Positions 35,725-46,560 of a stretch of 64,000 bases of DNA are shown piece after piece. Positions within the stretch are counted from its first letter, which is position 1. Every line of letters begins with the position of its first letter. The DNA is from Siphonodentalium dalli (Eukaryota > Mollusca > Scaphopoda > Gadilida > Siphonodentaliidae), in NCBI GenBank assembly GCA_032622095.1, contig CP136068.1:183586796-183650795 (forward strand), in the 5' to 3' direction. The notes beneath the pieces are model-generated. The model did no database searches. It saw only the letters and a list, made by a program, of their open reading frames with translations, and was not told where the DNA came from. The position numbers and the translations under genes were made by a program.

Positions 35725-36315
35725 TACACCATAAAGTCAACTCAATTCATACCGATTCACCACACACCTGGCCATGACCTCTCCCTGTATACCTATACAT
35801 CTCACTATGGACAACATACTCATAGCCATATAGTCACTCATCATTGTATACATATTCACATCATTCATGACATACACTAACTCCATGTATACATATTCAC
35901 CTCACCTATGATCATATAGTAACGCACTGGCTACCATCTTGGCATCCATCCTGTATCCAGTTGATACGTGTTTATCATAATGGACCAGAAGAGTCACATA
36001 TTATAGTTCATCTCAGTTCCGTCTCAAAGTTCTGCCCATTTCCTTCTAATAATATGGTCAGAATCACAAAAGAAGTTCTCCGCAAAATTCCATCATTTAA
36101 AATGAATTTGTGATGCCCTATACGGAACTGGTACAGCCATAATAGAACATTTAATTTTCAGTTAATTAACTAACACGTATAATAACCAAATGGGTCACAA
36201 TTTGCTACTTTTTCCGGTAACGCAGAGAATAAGTATATATATATAATGTTATAATGATATATGTAAAAAAAATAACTTATTACCAATTTGGTTGCCATTT
36301 TGGAAGCCGAAAATT

Positions 36316-36936
36316 TAATTTTTGCCGATATTTATGTCAAGTTTTTGTGAGAAAATCGACTTTTATAACATTCAAGCTAAATAAAATTGGTCTAATTTGT
36401 TATGGTATCAGGGTTAGTAAAACATAAATTTGATTGAAATAACGAAGTGCAGTATGGAATATTAACACATATGTCTGTGAATAAAAATATAATATAATAT
36501 ATAACAAGAAAGATAGTCAGATGCCTGAGTTATAGGAAATTAAAGTGACAACAGTTGTTGAAATCGATAAATAAACGGTTTTTTTGTGTGTGAAAATTTA
36601 GTTTTCATAACTGCTGGAAATAAACTGGAATCCAATTAATGAGCTGAAAGAATGATTATGGTTTTTGTATATCCATGGGCGGTACCTCTGTAGGGAAAGT
36701 GCGGACACAAGCATGGTTGGTAGGGCATATCGAGGTGCGCATATGGTCCAAATGTGGATGCCCTGCTCCTCCTAATTTCCGAGATAGTAAAATTAATTTT
36801 GTTCAGATAAAGGGGGATAACTCCGCGAGGAAAAACGAGGACAATATTCGTTATATGACTATTAGTTTGAACTCTTTAACTCCAACATATGTACAAACAT
36901 TTGAATGGACTTCGTTATGACTCTGCTATCTTTCAG
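36316..36936. other. Non-coding stretch upstream of the transporter exon
   Basis: No exon with the preceding SLC1 region (the Asn-Met-Asp-Gly-Thr motif) is found here, so if the gene is real its upstream exon lies beyond a repeat-filled intron or is lost. Confidence 0.45.
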
Positions 36937-37078
36937 CATCACAGCCACGACTGCATCTATTGGAGCAGCGGGAATTCCGCAGGCGGGTCTGGTCACAATG
37001 ACAATTGTACTGTCTGCCGTTGGCTTTCCCATGGGCCATGGATGATATCGCAATAATACTCGCCGTTGACTGGTTACT
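36937..37078 (+). pseudogene. SLC1/EAAT-family transporter exon with 7-nt insertion
   Basis: The exon follows a TTTCAG acceptor at 36931-36936 and ends at a GTAAGT donor at 37079. It encodes [19 protein letters not shown], the helical hairpin 2 signature of sodium-coupled glutamate/neutral amino-acid transporters, then [13 protein letters not shown] and, after a frame change, [13 protein letters not shown], the start of transmembrane helix 8. In the family these form the extracellular gate and part of the substrate site. The sequence ATGGGCCATGGATGAT at 37031-37046 contains seven extra bases (about 37034-37040); removing them gives a 135-base exon in one frame. As it stands the frame ends in TGA. 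It is either a decayed copy or an assembly error. Identification is strong; gene status is not. Confidence 0.82.
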
Positions 37079-37158
37079 GTAAGTACATCATCTTATACAT
37101 AAACCACACACGTAAAATATAACATGTACTGCTCGAGATTCCATTCACATTTACGTGT

Positions 37159-37443
37159 ATGATCAAATCTCATCAGTGGAAAACAAACCATAATAACATG
37201 GATGACAGTGATATGATTATCGCGGGATACGATATGCCCACTGCCAGAAACAGATATGAAATTAAACCGAGTTGCTTCTGGCGGGAGCTATTTGGATTAA
37301 AGAGAAACAAGAGTGGCATCGGTGTCAAGGATTTCCATCGGTGTAGCACCATATTTAACCAAAGACCTGAAGTGCCGCTTTCCTTTTTTCTCAAACAATA
37401 CGTTGGTGTCTGTGTGGCCTATTACAGTCCATGTTCTGAGTAA
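37159..37443 (+). other. 94-codon open frame inside the SLC1-like intron, unrecognised
   Basis: The frame reads with a protein-like composition (MDDSDMIIAGYDMPTARNRY and later KSGIGVKDFHRC), but I do not recognise a family and there are no convincing splice sites around it. An overlapping second frame (37313-37516) also looks protein-like, which weakens both. It could be a remnant of an inserted gene fragment. Confidence 0.2.
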
Positions 37444-37508
37444 TGCTACTTTTGAATCTCAGTGTACGAGAGAACACTGGGAATCTAGGGATTTCTTGCA
37501 GATGTTGA

Positions 37509-37664
37509 CACCATAGATAACCATATACTGGCATCTAGTTAGCATGAATCTTATTCAGGGACACCATATATCACCATATATTGGCATATATATACCATGT
37601 ATCTTATTCAGGGATACCACAGATAACCATATGCTGGCATATATGTATCATGTATCTTATTCAG
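37509..37664 (+). repeat. 53-bp tandem repeat containing three copies of a 3' splice site
   Basis: TCTTATTCAGGGA occurs at about 37549, 37602 and 37655, exactly 53 bases apart, each preceded by a CCATAT...GGCAT stretch. Only the last is followed by transporter-like coding sequence. The repeat forms the 3' end of the intron between the two SLC1-like exons. Confidence 0.8.
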
Positions 37665-37743
37665 GGACATATTCCTGACCGCGATTAACGTCTGGGGCGA
37701 CGCTGATGGTGCTGGAATAGTAGATCACCTCACAGAGTTGTAG
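37665..37743 (+). pseudogene. Second SLC1/EAAT-family exon, early stop
   Basis: Joined in phase to the previous exon (final CT plus first G), this reads DIFLTAINVWGDADGAGIVD then HLTEL and a TAG stop at 37741. It matches the conserved end of helix 8, normally DRxRTxxNVxGDxxGAGIV. The Asp is kept, as is the Asn, but the two Arg of the D-R-x-R motif are Ile and Leu. The second of these Arg holds the substrate carboxylate in glutamate transporters, so glutamate transport would not be expected. The cytoplasmic tail found in the family is absent in this frame. Confidence 0.75.
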
Positions 37744-37772
37744 CTGCACAAACCATCTTCCGGCACAGACTG

Positions 37773-38105
37773 TTACAGCTTCGCTTCTTGGACTCGATCA
37801 GCTATCCGCTTGGCCACAGTATCGCCCTCAAGGGCGATGTTGTTCGAAATGACTACGTTGGAAGAGACCATGGCTTCGTTGATTCTTTTCGTTTCATTTA
37901 CAATGTGGATCATCGTAATACCACTCAAAGATCGATGCGCGTTGTTTTTATGTTCGCAGTTCACTTCAAATAATATTGCATTCATAACATTATACCGTGT
38001 GTCCCCTAACCAAATACCGGAATTGTTATTGTGGTCCAGGTCAAAGTTACTTTTATATCGTGTCAATGTTGTACATAATGAAACTTCAATTGTATGTCCA
38101 TACAA
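37773..38105 (-). other. 110-codon open frame, unrecognised
   Basis: A minus-strand frame starting MYGHTIEVSLCTTLTRYKSN and ending KRIADRVQEAKL, lying just downstream of the SLC1-like remnant. The composition is protein-like and there are no internal repeats. No signal peptide, membrane segment or known motif is seen. It may be chance. Confidence 0.2.
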
Positions 38106-38124
38106 ATATCGGTGTGATATGTGA

Positions 38125-39599
38125 TATGATCGTGATCATTTGAACAAAGATAATAGAATATAACTGTACTACTGAATTGGCTTTTAAATAATTATAAATT
38201 TGAGCACAACATAGTTAATTGTTGAACAAACCACTATGAAATATATGTATAGTAAGACAGTTCGATACTGTGTGGGGAGATGCGTTATGGTTAAGAGTCT
38301 TAGAACTGGAGTTAATGGCAAGATATGTAACATAATCCGGTATATGTACCAAGCCACAGGTATCAACCACATGTGTAGGAATATCGGATGAATTTCATTG
38401 GCGAATCTATCTAGATATATTCACAGAGAGAGTCGTGTTACTGTTTATGAAGATTAAGAAAGTGTTAAGTTTGATAAAAGATTTGTTATGACAATCCAAA
38501 TACGGGTGCATGTTTTGCAACCATTTAAAGATATATGCCTGTTAATGGCACGTCACTCTGTTCATTTCGTGGCAAAACTATGTATTGCATAGTTATATAG
38601 TTATATTATATATTACTATGAAGCAAATTCTGATGATTTGATAGCCGGAATAATGATAACGGAAATGGTGTCCACGCCATCATATTCATTATAAGATATT
38701 ATTTTACTTATTTTCATAAAATATATAAATATATTGCACTATAAATTTTAAATGGCAAAACAAAAACTAGAGAAGACAGACATACCAACTTGATGCTCAT
38801 CTGTCGACTGAGCTTCTGTCCTTGTAAGACTGTGCCCTATGTATACAGGACCAAACTGTTCATCATATTGTGATGAAATCCGGACATTTCATCATACTAT
38901 GGAATCAGTAGGTATCAGTCTCTTTGAAAAGCCGACGAATATCCTAACGGATGTATGTCTCTAGAATAGTCAATTAGAAGTGTTTCATTTCTACGACGAC
39001 GCGGCATTCCCACCCTGACGTAATAGAGTATTTTATATACAAAACAAGATGCAAAAGAATAATCAGTCATGGATATCGTTGACTGATAAACTCGAAGATG
39101 ATGTCTCCTACATATTGCGATGAGAAAAATGTCGCCTGTATTCAGTTTTCCAACAAAAGTTGAGTTGGACAATACGTGGGCAAATTGTCAACGCGCCAAT
39201 GTCTTCAGATCCGTGAAATGATCTGTTTCGCAATAAACCAATGAAATCGCGCGCAGTCTGCGCCACTCTCCAATGAAATGGAGGTCATTCCTTCAAATCA
39301 TAACTTAATTTTAATACAGAGTTCTGGAGACGGACATCCGATATAAGATTTTCGTTTATTTTTCAAAGATGTTACGGTGTATATGCATGTTACTGTTTGT
39401 ATATGTCATTTTTCATATTTTTGATTGTACTACATGTATTTTAGGATCACATATATATTTAGTGTCACGGCTCGTGATGATTACACACGTTAGTACACTG
39501 ACTTTTAACTAAATCGTCTCAACTTATAAAATTTGAAATCGCAACAAACAATTTCATGTCATATAAAATGGTCTCATGAGATTACATTTAAAATTAATA
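38125..39599. other. Non-coding stretch
   Basis: No gene is supported. The minus frame at 38915-39172 ends with an Arg-rich run but has no other support. TATATA-rich tracts lie near 38590. Confidence 0.4.
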
Positions 39600-40020
39600 T
39601 AATTATTTGTGTTTGTACGCCTGAGACGAAGTATCCGATGGAGCTATAGTCATCACTCCTCGTCAGTCCGTCCATTCGCCCGTCTGTCCATCCGTCAAGA
39701 ATCGTCTTCTTCTCCAGAACTATAAGACCGAATGCGTCTATATTTGATGTGGATGTTCTCCGAGCGACTCACGTTCAGATTTGTTAAAATGAGATCACTA
39801 GGTCAATTAGTTGCGAAACCAGGGCCATAACTCTATTCCTCCATGGTAATTCTCAGAGCGACTTCTTCTCTAGAACACTTGTGCCGATTTAGCTTATATT
39901 GGGTACGAAGGGTCCTCGGATGACTGGGGTCAGATTTGTTCAAATGGGGTCATTGGGTCAAATGTTGACGGAGCCAGGGACGTAACTCCCTTAAAAATTC
40001 AGATTGAACTCCTTGATTAA
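39600..40020. repeat. Probable dispersed repeat with TCCGTC-rich segment
   Basis: A pyrimidine-rich GTCAGTCCGTCCATTCGCCC stretch is followed by CTTCTTCTCCAGAAC, GATTTGTTnAAATGnGGTCA and two GGGnCATAACTC/GGGACGTAACTC phrases. Phrases of the second kind recur within the segment at about 125-bp spacing, indicating internal repetition. A similar GACGGACAGACCGACAGACG segment in inverted sense lies at about 52570. The element type is unknown. Confidence 0.4.
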
Positions 40021-40103
40021 ATTAACATACATCCTTTTTTTTTAAACATGTTAGAAATACTAACACCATTGTAACATCCGCCGAGTTGTGACACATGACC
40101 CAG

Positions 40104-40256
40104 ACCACCAGCCTGCCCCCAACCAACAGCACCCCATCCCATCTCATCTCCCAGTTCACCTCTCCCACAGCAGATTCAGGCAATGGTATTGTCTCCAGAC
40201 AGAGAGTCAATAGTACACGGTCATCAATTGAGATGTTATCTGACATACATGTGTAA
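40104..40256 (+). CDS. Candidate terminal exon, Ser/Thr/Pro-rich tail, unrecognised
   Basis: An open frame of 50 codons plus stop begins right after CCCAG at 40103 and reads TTSLPPTNSTPSHLISQF, then TSPTADSGNG and ends SSIEMLSDIHV. A perfect TACTAAC branch-point sequence lies at 40058-40064, about 40 bases upstream. The low-complexity, phosphorylatable composition and hydrophobic last residue suit the cytoplasmic tail of a membrane protein. It lies 2.4 kb downstream of the SLC1-like exons on the same strand, but no sequence link to them is shown. The acceptor lacks a strong pyrimidine tract, so this is tentative. Confidence 0.28.
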   Translation, partial: TTSLPPTNSTPSHLISQFTSPTADSGNGIVSRQRVNSTRSSIEMLSDIHV

Positions 40257-42914
40257 ACAACTGCTTATCACTCATACCAGTGTTTGTCATTAAAATCAAA
40301 TTAGAACAACTTGATGTTCCCAGACCTGAACTTAGAGTGTCGGACATGAGGTCCACAGAGGGTGAATTTAGTTATGCTACCCTGCACAACAGGCTAGCAT
40401 AACCAACTACACTATACAGGGATCTCATTTTGTCTTCCAACAAATGATGTCGGACGTCTCACATTATATCGAGATTCTCAAGAATAAGCGACGAAGGACT
40501 GAAAGCTGTTAGAGGTTAGTACACTGTATGGTGAATTTCGTATGTTCAGTCCTCTGAATTTTCGACGGCATTCGGCAATACCGTCACAATCCCCGCCGCA
40601 AAAATAATTGACGGCGGCATTTGTTTGCCGTCGTAATTTAATAATATTTGTCTTGACATTCCTCTGAAACTGGGGTTCCGTTCATCAACTCACACAATCT
40701 CACGAGCTGCTTTAAGTCGAAGCGCATGTATCTATTTGAAAAAGTAACCAACACACACTAGTATGCCATACTAATCTCACCGGATACGATCATTAACACG
40801 GGATCACCTGGGAATGTTTCGGCGATCAAATCTAGGCATAAATCAATTAGTCTACAATATTTTGTCGCAGACAAGAAAGGTAAACGTCATGCACTACTAG
40901 CGTGATATTTATATCATTCGAATATCACCACCCCCTTTCTATAATATCGTTATTTAAACCATTACCAAATGTCAGGGTTGAACAAATACATATATAAAAT
41001 AAAACAAGAGAAACATTTTGGCAAGACCGTGGTCACTCAGTCAATACGACAGTGTGTTCATTTGAAAACATCACATAGTCTTTTCTGTGGATATTATTAC
41101 TGTAAAACTGGCCATAATTATTACAAACATGGTAAAAACAGTTTAAAGTGATGTGAAATACTTCGGTGGGGTGATCAAAGATAAATGAAGAATAATCTTG
41201 CTTAAAGTAGTTAGTATTACAAATACTATATCCAAATCCAACACATATACATGCACCGTCGTTATTATATATTAATTAAATGTAGAGACTCTTGGTTTGC
41301 GTTAATTTATCGCCGATAGTTGCGTCCCGAATCGATAAGTAAATATTTACAATTGCGCGTAGTTTAGATGATGGTATCTAAGGAGTAGTAAGGTCGATTT
41401 GCTTGATAATTTCCGCGATGTTAGTAGAATGCTAATTGCATCCAGATGGCATAACACCTGAATAATAACCTTTGCATGCACCCGACCGAGTCCATAATAT
41501 GTCTTTAAGCATGGCGATATTCAGACATTCTGGGATACGAAGAGACGGAGTTGTGATGGGAATGGGATCACGATAATTCTCGCACAATGTTGATCCACCA
41601 TACACAAGTACCTCCACCATTCTCACAGTAGAAAACACAAGAATTGCAATTTTCCATGTGATATAATTTTATAGAAATAACTGGGTTTACAGCAAGTGGT
41701 TAGACTGACAGAGCGTGTGCTTGGTACAGACGTCACCGGCACGTGCAGGTGGCGCCTGAACTTATATTTCGGTTTTCATATGGTTGGTTTTACTAACATG
41801 AATCTGCTGATAATTTGAGCAAATAAATTAAGTTGTTTGACAGTTCATGGAAGATAGCTGAGGAAAACAATTATGTCAGTGTCAGTCACATCGTCCATTC
41901 TTGTTCATAACTGTAATTATTCACATGTTATATACGAAGTTTAAACACGAATGATTTCATGTTGAGTTTACTAAGATTATACCCTAATACATGCTGTTGG
42001 TTTGATTTCTGTTTCATTTACCACAGTATGTGGCATATCATGGTCAATGTATTCTAAACAATTAATTGTAAAACTATTGACATTGATTCCTACCACTATA
42101 AATTAAAATTGGTACTAGTGGAATGCGGAAAACAAATTTGCCACCATAAACTAGACAATGCCGACGCAGAAAGAATTGCCAGGGCATTTAGTTTTGTATT
42201 AGTCATGTATATTGGATATTTGGCATAAAATGTTCTTTTTCTATCAATTATGATTACTTTTTAAATATATAAATTCTTATATCTTCATTTGACAACTATT
42301 GATGAATTGAGAAATCCTTTTCCAAAATAAAGCATTTTTATGAAGTTTGATTGAGGTTCTTGTCATCAAAAGTCACTTTTTGGTAAAAAAAAAAAATGTG
42401 TTCCTTCTAGAAAATGTTGAATATTCTCAATCAACATATTACTATAATTTTAATTTTAGGTGACAGGAATCACCATTATCTTCAGACTTATATAAGTTGT
42501 TGATAAACTGATATAGCTCGATTTGCCCACTGTGTGCAAATCTCACTATACATAGTCATTTTTTCAGACGAGACAGACCTAACTATATATCCATCCAATT
42601 ATTAGTCAAGATACTAACACAGCGTTGAGTCGATTCAAGTGACTCCATATGAATTTAATTTGATTAAACAGTGTTTTTTTCTTGTGGAGTTGTGGCGTTC
42701 AGAGGCATCGGAAGGAGTTCCAAGCCCCTATATACGAAGATACAACATGACCAACCTTTCGTCGTAAACTCAATGATATGTATTATATATCCCTGCGAAA
42801 TTTCACTCCGTATGGTTGTGTGTTTATTGAGATATTACCAATTTACCTGATTGACAAAAACATTTTTAAAAATGGGTTGACGTTCGTCTCCCCTTTAATG
42901 CACGCGAATATCGT
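40257..42914. other. Non-coding stretch; one weak minus-strand exon candidate
   Basis: No gene is firmly supported. A minus-strand frame at 41432-41638 (ending SGACKGYYSGVMPSGCN) has four cysteines and a protein-like composition after a possible CTGTGAG acceptor, but matches no family I know. The remainder is AT-rich. Confidence 0.35.
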
Positions 42915-43014
42915 AATCACATTACATAGCGGCGTATACAATCACATTACATAGCGGCGTATACAATCACATTACATAGCGGCGTATACAATCACATTAC
43001 ATAGCGGCGTAAAC
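42915..43014. repeat. 25-bp tandem repeat, 4 units
   Basis: The unit AATCACATTACATAGCGGCG followed by TATAC is repeated four times with no internal differences until the last unit (TAAAC). Confidence 0.93.
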
Positions 43015-43660
43015 AAACTTATAGAAGCCAGATATGGGATGAGACTCCGATGCTCGATTTCCTCTGCCTCTATAAAGTACATGCATATTGCATTGAACTT
43101 ACTATTTTCTTTATTAAATTACATGTCAAAAGAGCTGAGTTATCAATCAAAAGTGTTAAAATACCCCATATGGATGGTGTTTTCCAGTAAGGGATCAGAA
43201 ATACTACCCCATACGAACGAGATGATTTAAACCTTTCGGAAGATTGCTAATGTCTACCCTCCTAAGGTTGTAGAGATACAGCGAGAACGGTAATTTCTGC
43301 TTCTGACCCCAGCGTTTAGACTGAAAGGCATTTTATGCGTAGTTTTCGGAATGGGACCATTAGTGTTGATGACTTCAGGACACCTAATTTGACTTGAAAA
43401 ACATGCCACATCTGGCTGCGTTCCCATAGGTTATCACTCAGTAGTCATGCATACATTTGAAAACTGGAAAATTCCAACTATTCTCAAGAGAATAAAAACA
43501 TCGATACTATCCCTCCGAAACCAGGTTTAGATGTGCTTTTATGGCGAGTCAAAGGTCTTGAATTTGTTGAATATGACACATTTCGGTATCTCTCCCAAAA
43601 ATATGTTGATTTTATCATTCGAAGTGGCCATTATATATTGTTGTGTTTTCTCTTTTGTAG

Positions 43661-44723
43661 ACAACAATGTCAGCGTTCAAATGCTGGTTTCGTTCACGGA
43701 CGAAGACGTCTCTGACTTACTAAGTACATCCTTCGATGACCGTTATAAAATGAGGCAACTGAAAGCATCAAAACGGTTGGATTGCATGGGAACCACACAT
43801 CAAAGAAAATTGAAACCCACAGTCGGGTCAATTTTGTCAACGCTCCATTCTCATGATGCGTTTGGCCATGCATTTTCGCCGTATCACACAGACACCACAC
43901 AATCCCACGCGGCAGATGCAATGCTCACGAAGAAAAGCATCAGAGGGAAGCATACGGAAGCACAAACATATTTCGCTAGTCTAATTAGGGTCTGTGCCAA
44001 AGCAGCCCGAATTTGGAAAAACGCCCCCTAATTCAAGACATTCCAGAAACGAAAAAGGAGACGTTCAAAGATAATATTATCAAATTATGTCCACAACCGG
44101 AAACCCACCAGGTGGCAGTTTGGGAACACCTTCGAAAAAGGCTCGCCCATAGGCGCAAATACCAACATGACAAGGAATCAGGGAAACGGAAAACAAAATA
44201 CAACGACACCCATCGCATAATCAAGAAACCAAAGCTGACTCGTTGTTCGACCCAGGAGAAAATTTACACGTTAAAAGTTCAAGCGGAAAAACGATAGCAA
44301 AAGCCATATTCATCGCGCAACATTTGGATGTATATTCCAAAGTGGTCAAGAAGAAAATCTTCCTCGAGAATGTCATGGGGTGCGACGAACTCCCAAGGGC
44401 AAGTGCCGGAGTAACTCATTTCAGAAATCTAGGGGAGAAACAGTTGATTAGCATCAGCAGATTCCAAACTTCTCAAGAACACTCCGTCTCCAGGTAAACC
44501 AGTCCACAATCCAGGTAAGACATTCCACAAGAAAAGAAACAAGTTCGTCGGCCGATCCCGAAGGGTACAGCCAATATCGTATTGAGTGTTACAACCCCAG
44601 ATAAACAGGCAACGTGCACCGTATTAGCTACTGTCAGTATACAGTATACAGTTCCAATCCCCAAGTCTATAGCTCGAGCGGACACGGCACTGTTAACCCC
44701 TGACTTGCGGCCGTTTCCGCCAG
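43661..44723 (+). pseudogene. Exon-like block of an unrecognised gene, several frameshifts
   Basis: It follows a strong acceptor (TTTTCTCTTTTGTAG, 43646-43660) and ends at a CCGCCAG/GTACGT donor at 44723/44724. Four protein-like pieces in different frames run end to end: 43663-44031 (SFTDEDVSDLLSTSFDDRYK to ARIWKNAP), 44014-44230 (LIQDIPETKKETFKDN, basic HLRKRLAHRRKYQHDK), 44228-44497 (SLFDPGENLHVKSSSGKT to EHSVSR) and about 44540-44723 (RRPIPKGTANIVLSVTTPDK to ADTALLTPDLRPFPPG). Together they would make about 340 residues, basic in the middle and Pro-rich at the end. I do not recognise the family. The 3' end is copied, inverted, at 44954-45031 and 45307-45383. It is a pseudogene or a mobile-element gene remnant. 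Confidence 0.5.
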
Positions 44724-45560
44724 GTACGTGAAATCCGATAAGGCGCCGACCACACCTCCCCTGACTACCTGACCACGGAAATGGACATTATATCACGAAG
44801 TGAATACCCATATGCATTGAACTTTGGTACATTCGGGTCCATTCTACAAGATAGTGCAAACCCCATCTCGCTCGGACCCCTAGGGGCGGTCCGTTCGGCG
44901 GGTGTTAATTTCGGCGTTTTTGCGTACATTTATCGCGAATTATCGGATTTCCAGTACCTGGCGGAAACGGCCGCAAGTCAGGGGTTAACAGTGCCGTGTC
45001 CGCTCGAGCTATCGACTTGGGGATTGGAACTTTGGTACATTCGGGTCCATTCTACACGATAGTGCAGACATCATCTCGCTCGGACCCCTAGGGGCGGTCC
45101 GGTCGCCCGTGTTAATTTCGGCGTTTTTGCGTACATTTATAGCGAATTCGGCAGCAGCGTATGGGTTAATTTATTCACTGCCGCTGCAGCTAGTGACTTG
45201 TCCGATCGCCCGTGGATGCATATGGTTATTCGCTTCATGATATAATGTCCATTTCCGTGGTCAGGCAGTCAGTGGAGGTGCGGTCGGCGCCTTTTTGGAT
45301 TTCCCTTACCTGGCGGAAACGGCCGCAATTTAGGGGTTAACAGTGCCGTGTCCGCTCGAGCTGTCGACTTGGGGATTGGAACTTTGGTACATTGAGGTCC
45401 ATTATACACGGTGGTGTAATCCCCTTCTCGCTCTGACCCCTGGGGGCGGTCCGGTCGGGTGCGGTCGGGTCCTGTCGGGTGCGGTCGGGTGCGGTCGGGT
45501 TTTAGTAGGACCCAGTTGTTCCTGTTCCTCGTTCCGTTTGCTACTTTCCTATTCACCGCC
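44724..45560. repeat. Complex of direct and inverted duplications derived from the unknown gene's 3' end
   Basis: 44954-45031 and 45307-45383 are inverted copies of 44650-44726. 44827-44960 is repeated directly at 45033-45160 (GGTACATTCGGGTCCATTC, GGGGCGGTCCG, GTTAATTTCGGCGTTTTTGC). 44780-44820 is inverted at about 45205-45262. A GGTCGGGTGC decamer is iterated at about 45447-45507. Frames in this region only mirror these duplications. Confidence 0.7.
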
Positions 45561-45561
45561 C

Positions 45562-46560
45562 GAAGTTCCTGACCAATTATACACTTAGTTCTCAAAAGTA
45601 GTGTTTAAATGTAGCTGGGAAGGGAAGGGAAGTGGCTGTGCTTTCGAATGATGTATAATAAGTAATTTTTGATTGCGTAAAACGCGAGAAATGTGAACTT
45701 ATATATTTGTTCCTCGAAATTTGTTTTTTGTTTGTTGATAATTTATGATTCACCGCTCGACGTTCCTGGCTAACTATACACTTAGTTCTCAAAAGTAGTG
45801 TTTAAACGTAGCAATAGTTATGAATGGGAGTGTGCGTGCTTTCGAATGATGTATAATAAGTAATTTTTGATTGCGTAAAACGCGAGAAATGTGAGCTTAT
45901 ATATTTGTTCCTCGGAATTGTTTTCGTTTTTTGATAATTTATTATTCGACGTTCCTGGCCGATTATTCGCATAGTTCTCAAAAGTATTGTTTCAATGTTG
46001 CAATATTCATGAAGTGGAGAGGACATGCTTTCGAATGGTGTATAATAACTATTTTTTGATTGCGTAAAACGCGAGAAATATGAGCTTATATATTTGTTCC
46101 TCATTCCTGTTACTCGGGAATTTTTTCGTTTTTTTGATAATTAATGATTCACCGCTCGACTTCCTGGCCAATTATTCGCATAGTTCCAAATGTATTATTT
46201 CACTGCTGTAACATTCATGAAGTGGAGAGGCCATGCTTTCGAATGGTGTATAAAATGTGTTTTGTATTGCGTAAAACGCGAGAACATTAAGTTTATATCT
46301 GTGTTACTTGGTCATTTTTGTCGTTTTTTTGATAATTTATTCACTGCTCGACGTTCCAGTCCAATTATACGCATAATTTTCAAAAGTCGTGTTTAAATGT
46401 TGCAATATTAAAGAAGGAAGGGGCTATGGTTTTGATTGATGTATAATATGTATTGTTTCATAGATTTAAATGCGAGACATTTGAGCTCTGTTCCTCATTC
46501 CTGTTACTCCAAATAGTCACTGCTTTATCAGAAGTTGTTCCTGTTCCTCGTGAAGTATGT
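45562..46560. repeat. ~195-bp satellite-like array, part 1 (about 5 units)
   Basis: The unit contains CACCGCTCGACGTTCCTGGC, CAATTATACGCATAGTTCTC, AAAAGTAGTGTTTAAATG, TGCGTAAAACGCGAGAAAT and GAGCTTATATnTnTGTTCCTC. Unit starts are about 190-205 bases apart and divergence is substantial. Further units occur at 47150-47490 and 49660-50240. Confidence 0.82.

Larger units (their letters stand above)
33800..36315. repeat. Large inverted repeat, arms about 33800-34800 and 35290-36315
   Basis: After removing one insertion from each arm, the left arm and the reverse complement of the right arm align over most of 0.6-1 kb. Landmarks are CCAATTTGGTAATAACTTAT, TTCTCTGCGTTA, TAATTAACTGA, CAGTTCCGTAT, GGGCAGAACTTTGAGACGG, CAACTGGATACAGGATGGAT and GGGTGCACCC. 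Near the centre (about 34600-35330) both strands show short imperfect repeats of a GTATAC...GAGTGACTATATGG type. No protein is encoded. Compared by eye, identity is about 85-90%. Confidence 0.8.

Noticed and set aside
36862-37053. Minus-strand 63-codon frame ([20 protein letters not shown])
   Set aside because: It is the antisense of the SLC1-like exon, whose plus-strand translation matches a well-known transporter signature and has proper splice sites.
45269-45595. 108-codon minus-strand frame rich in RTRP repeats
   Set aside because: The middle is a GGTCGGGTGC decamer repeat and the end is an inverted copy of the unknown gene's exon end; it is not an independent gene.
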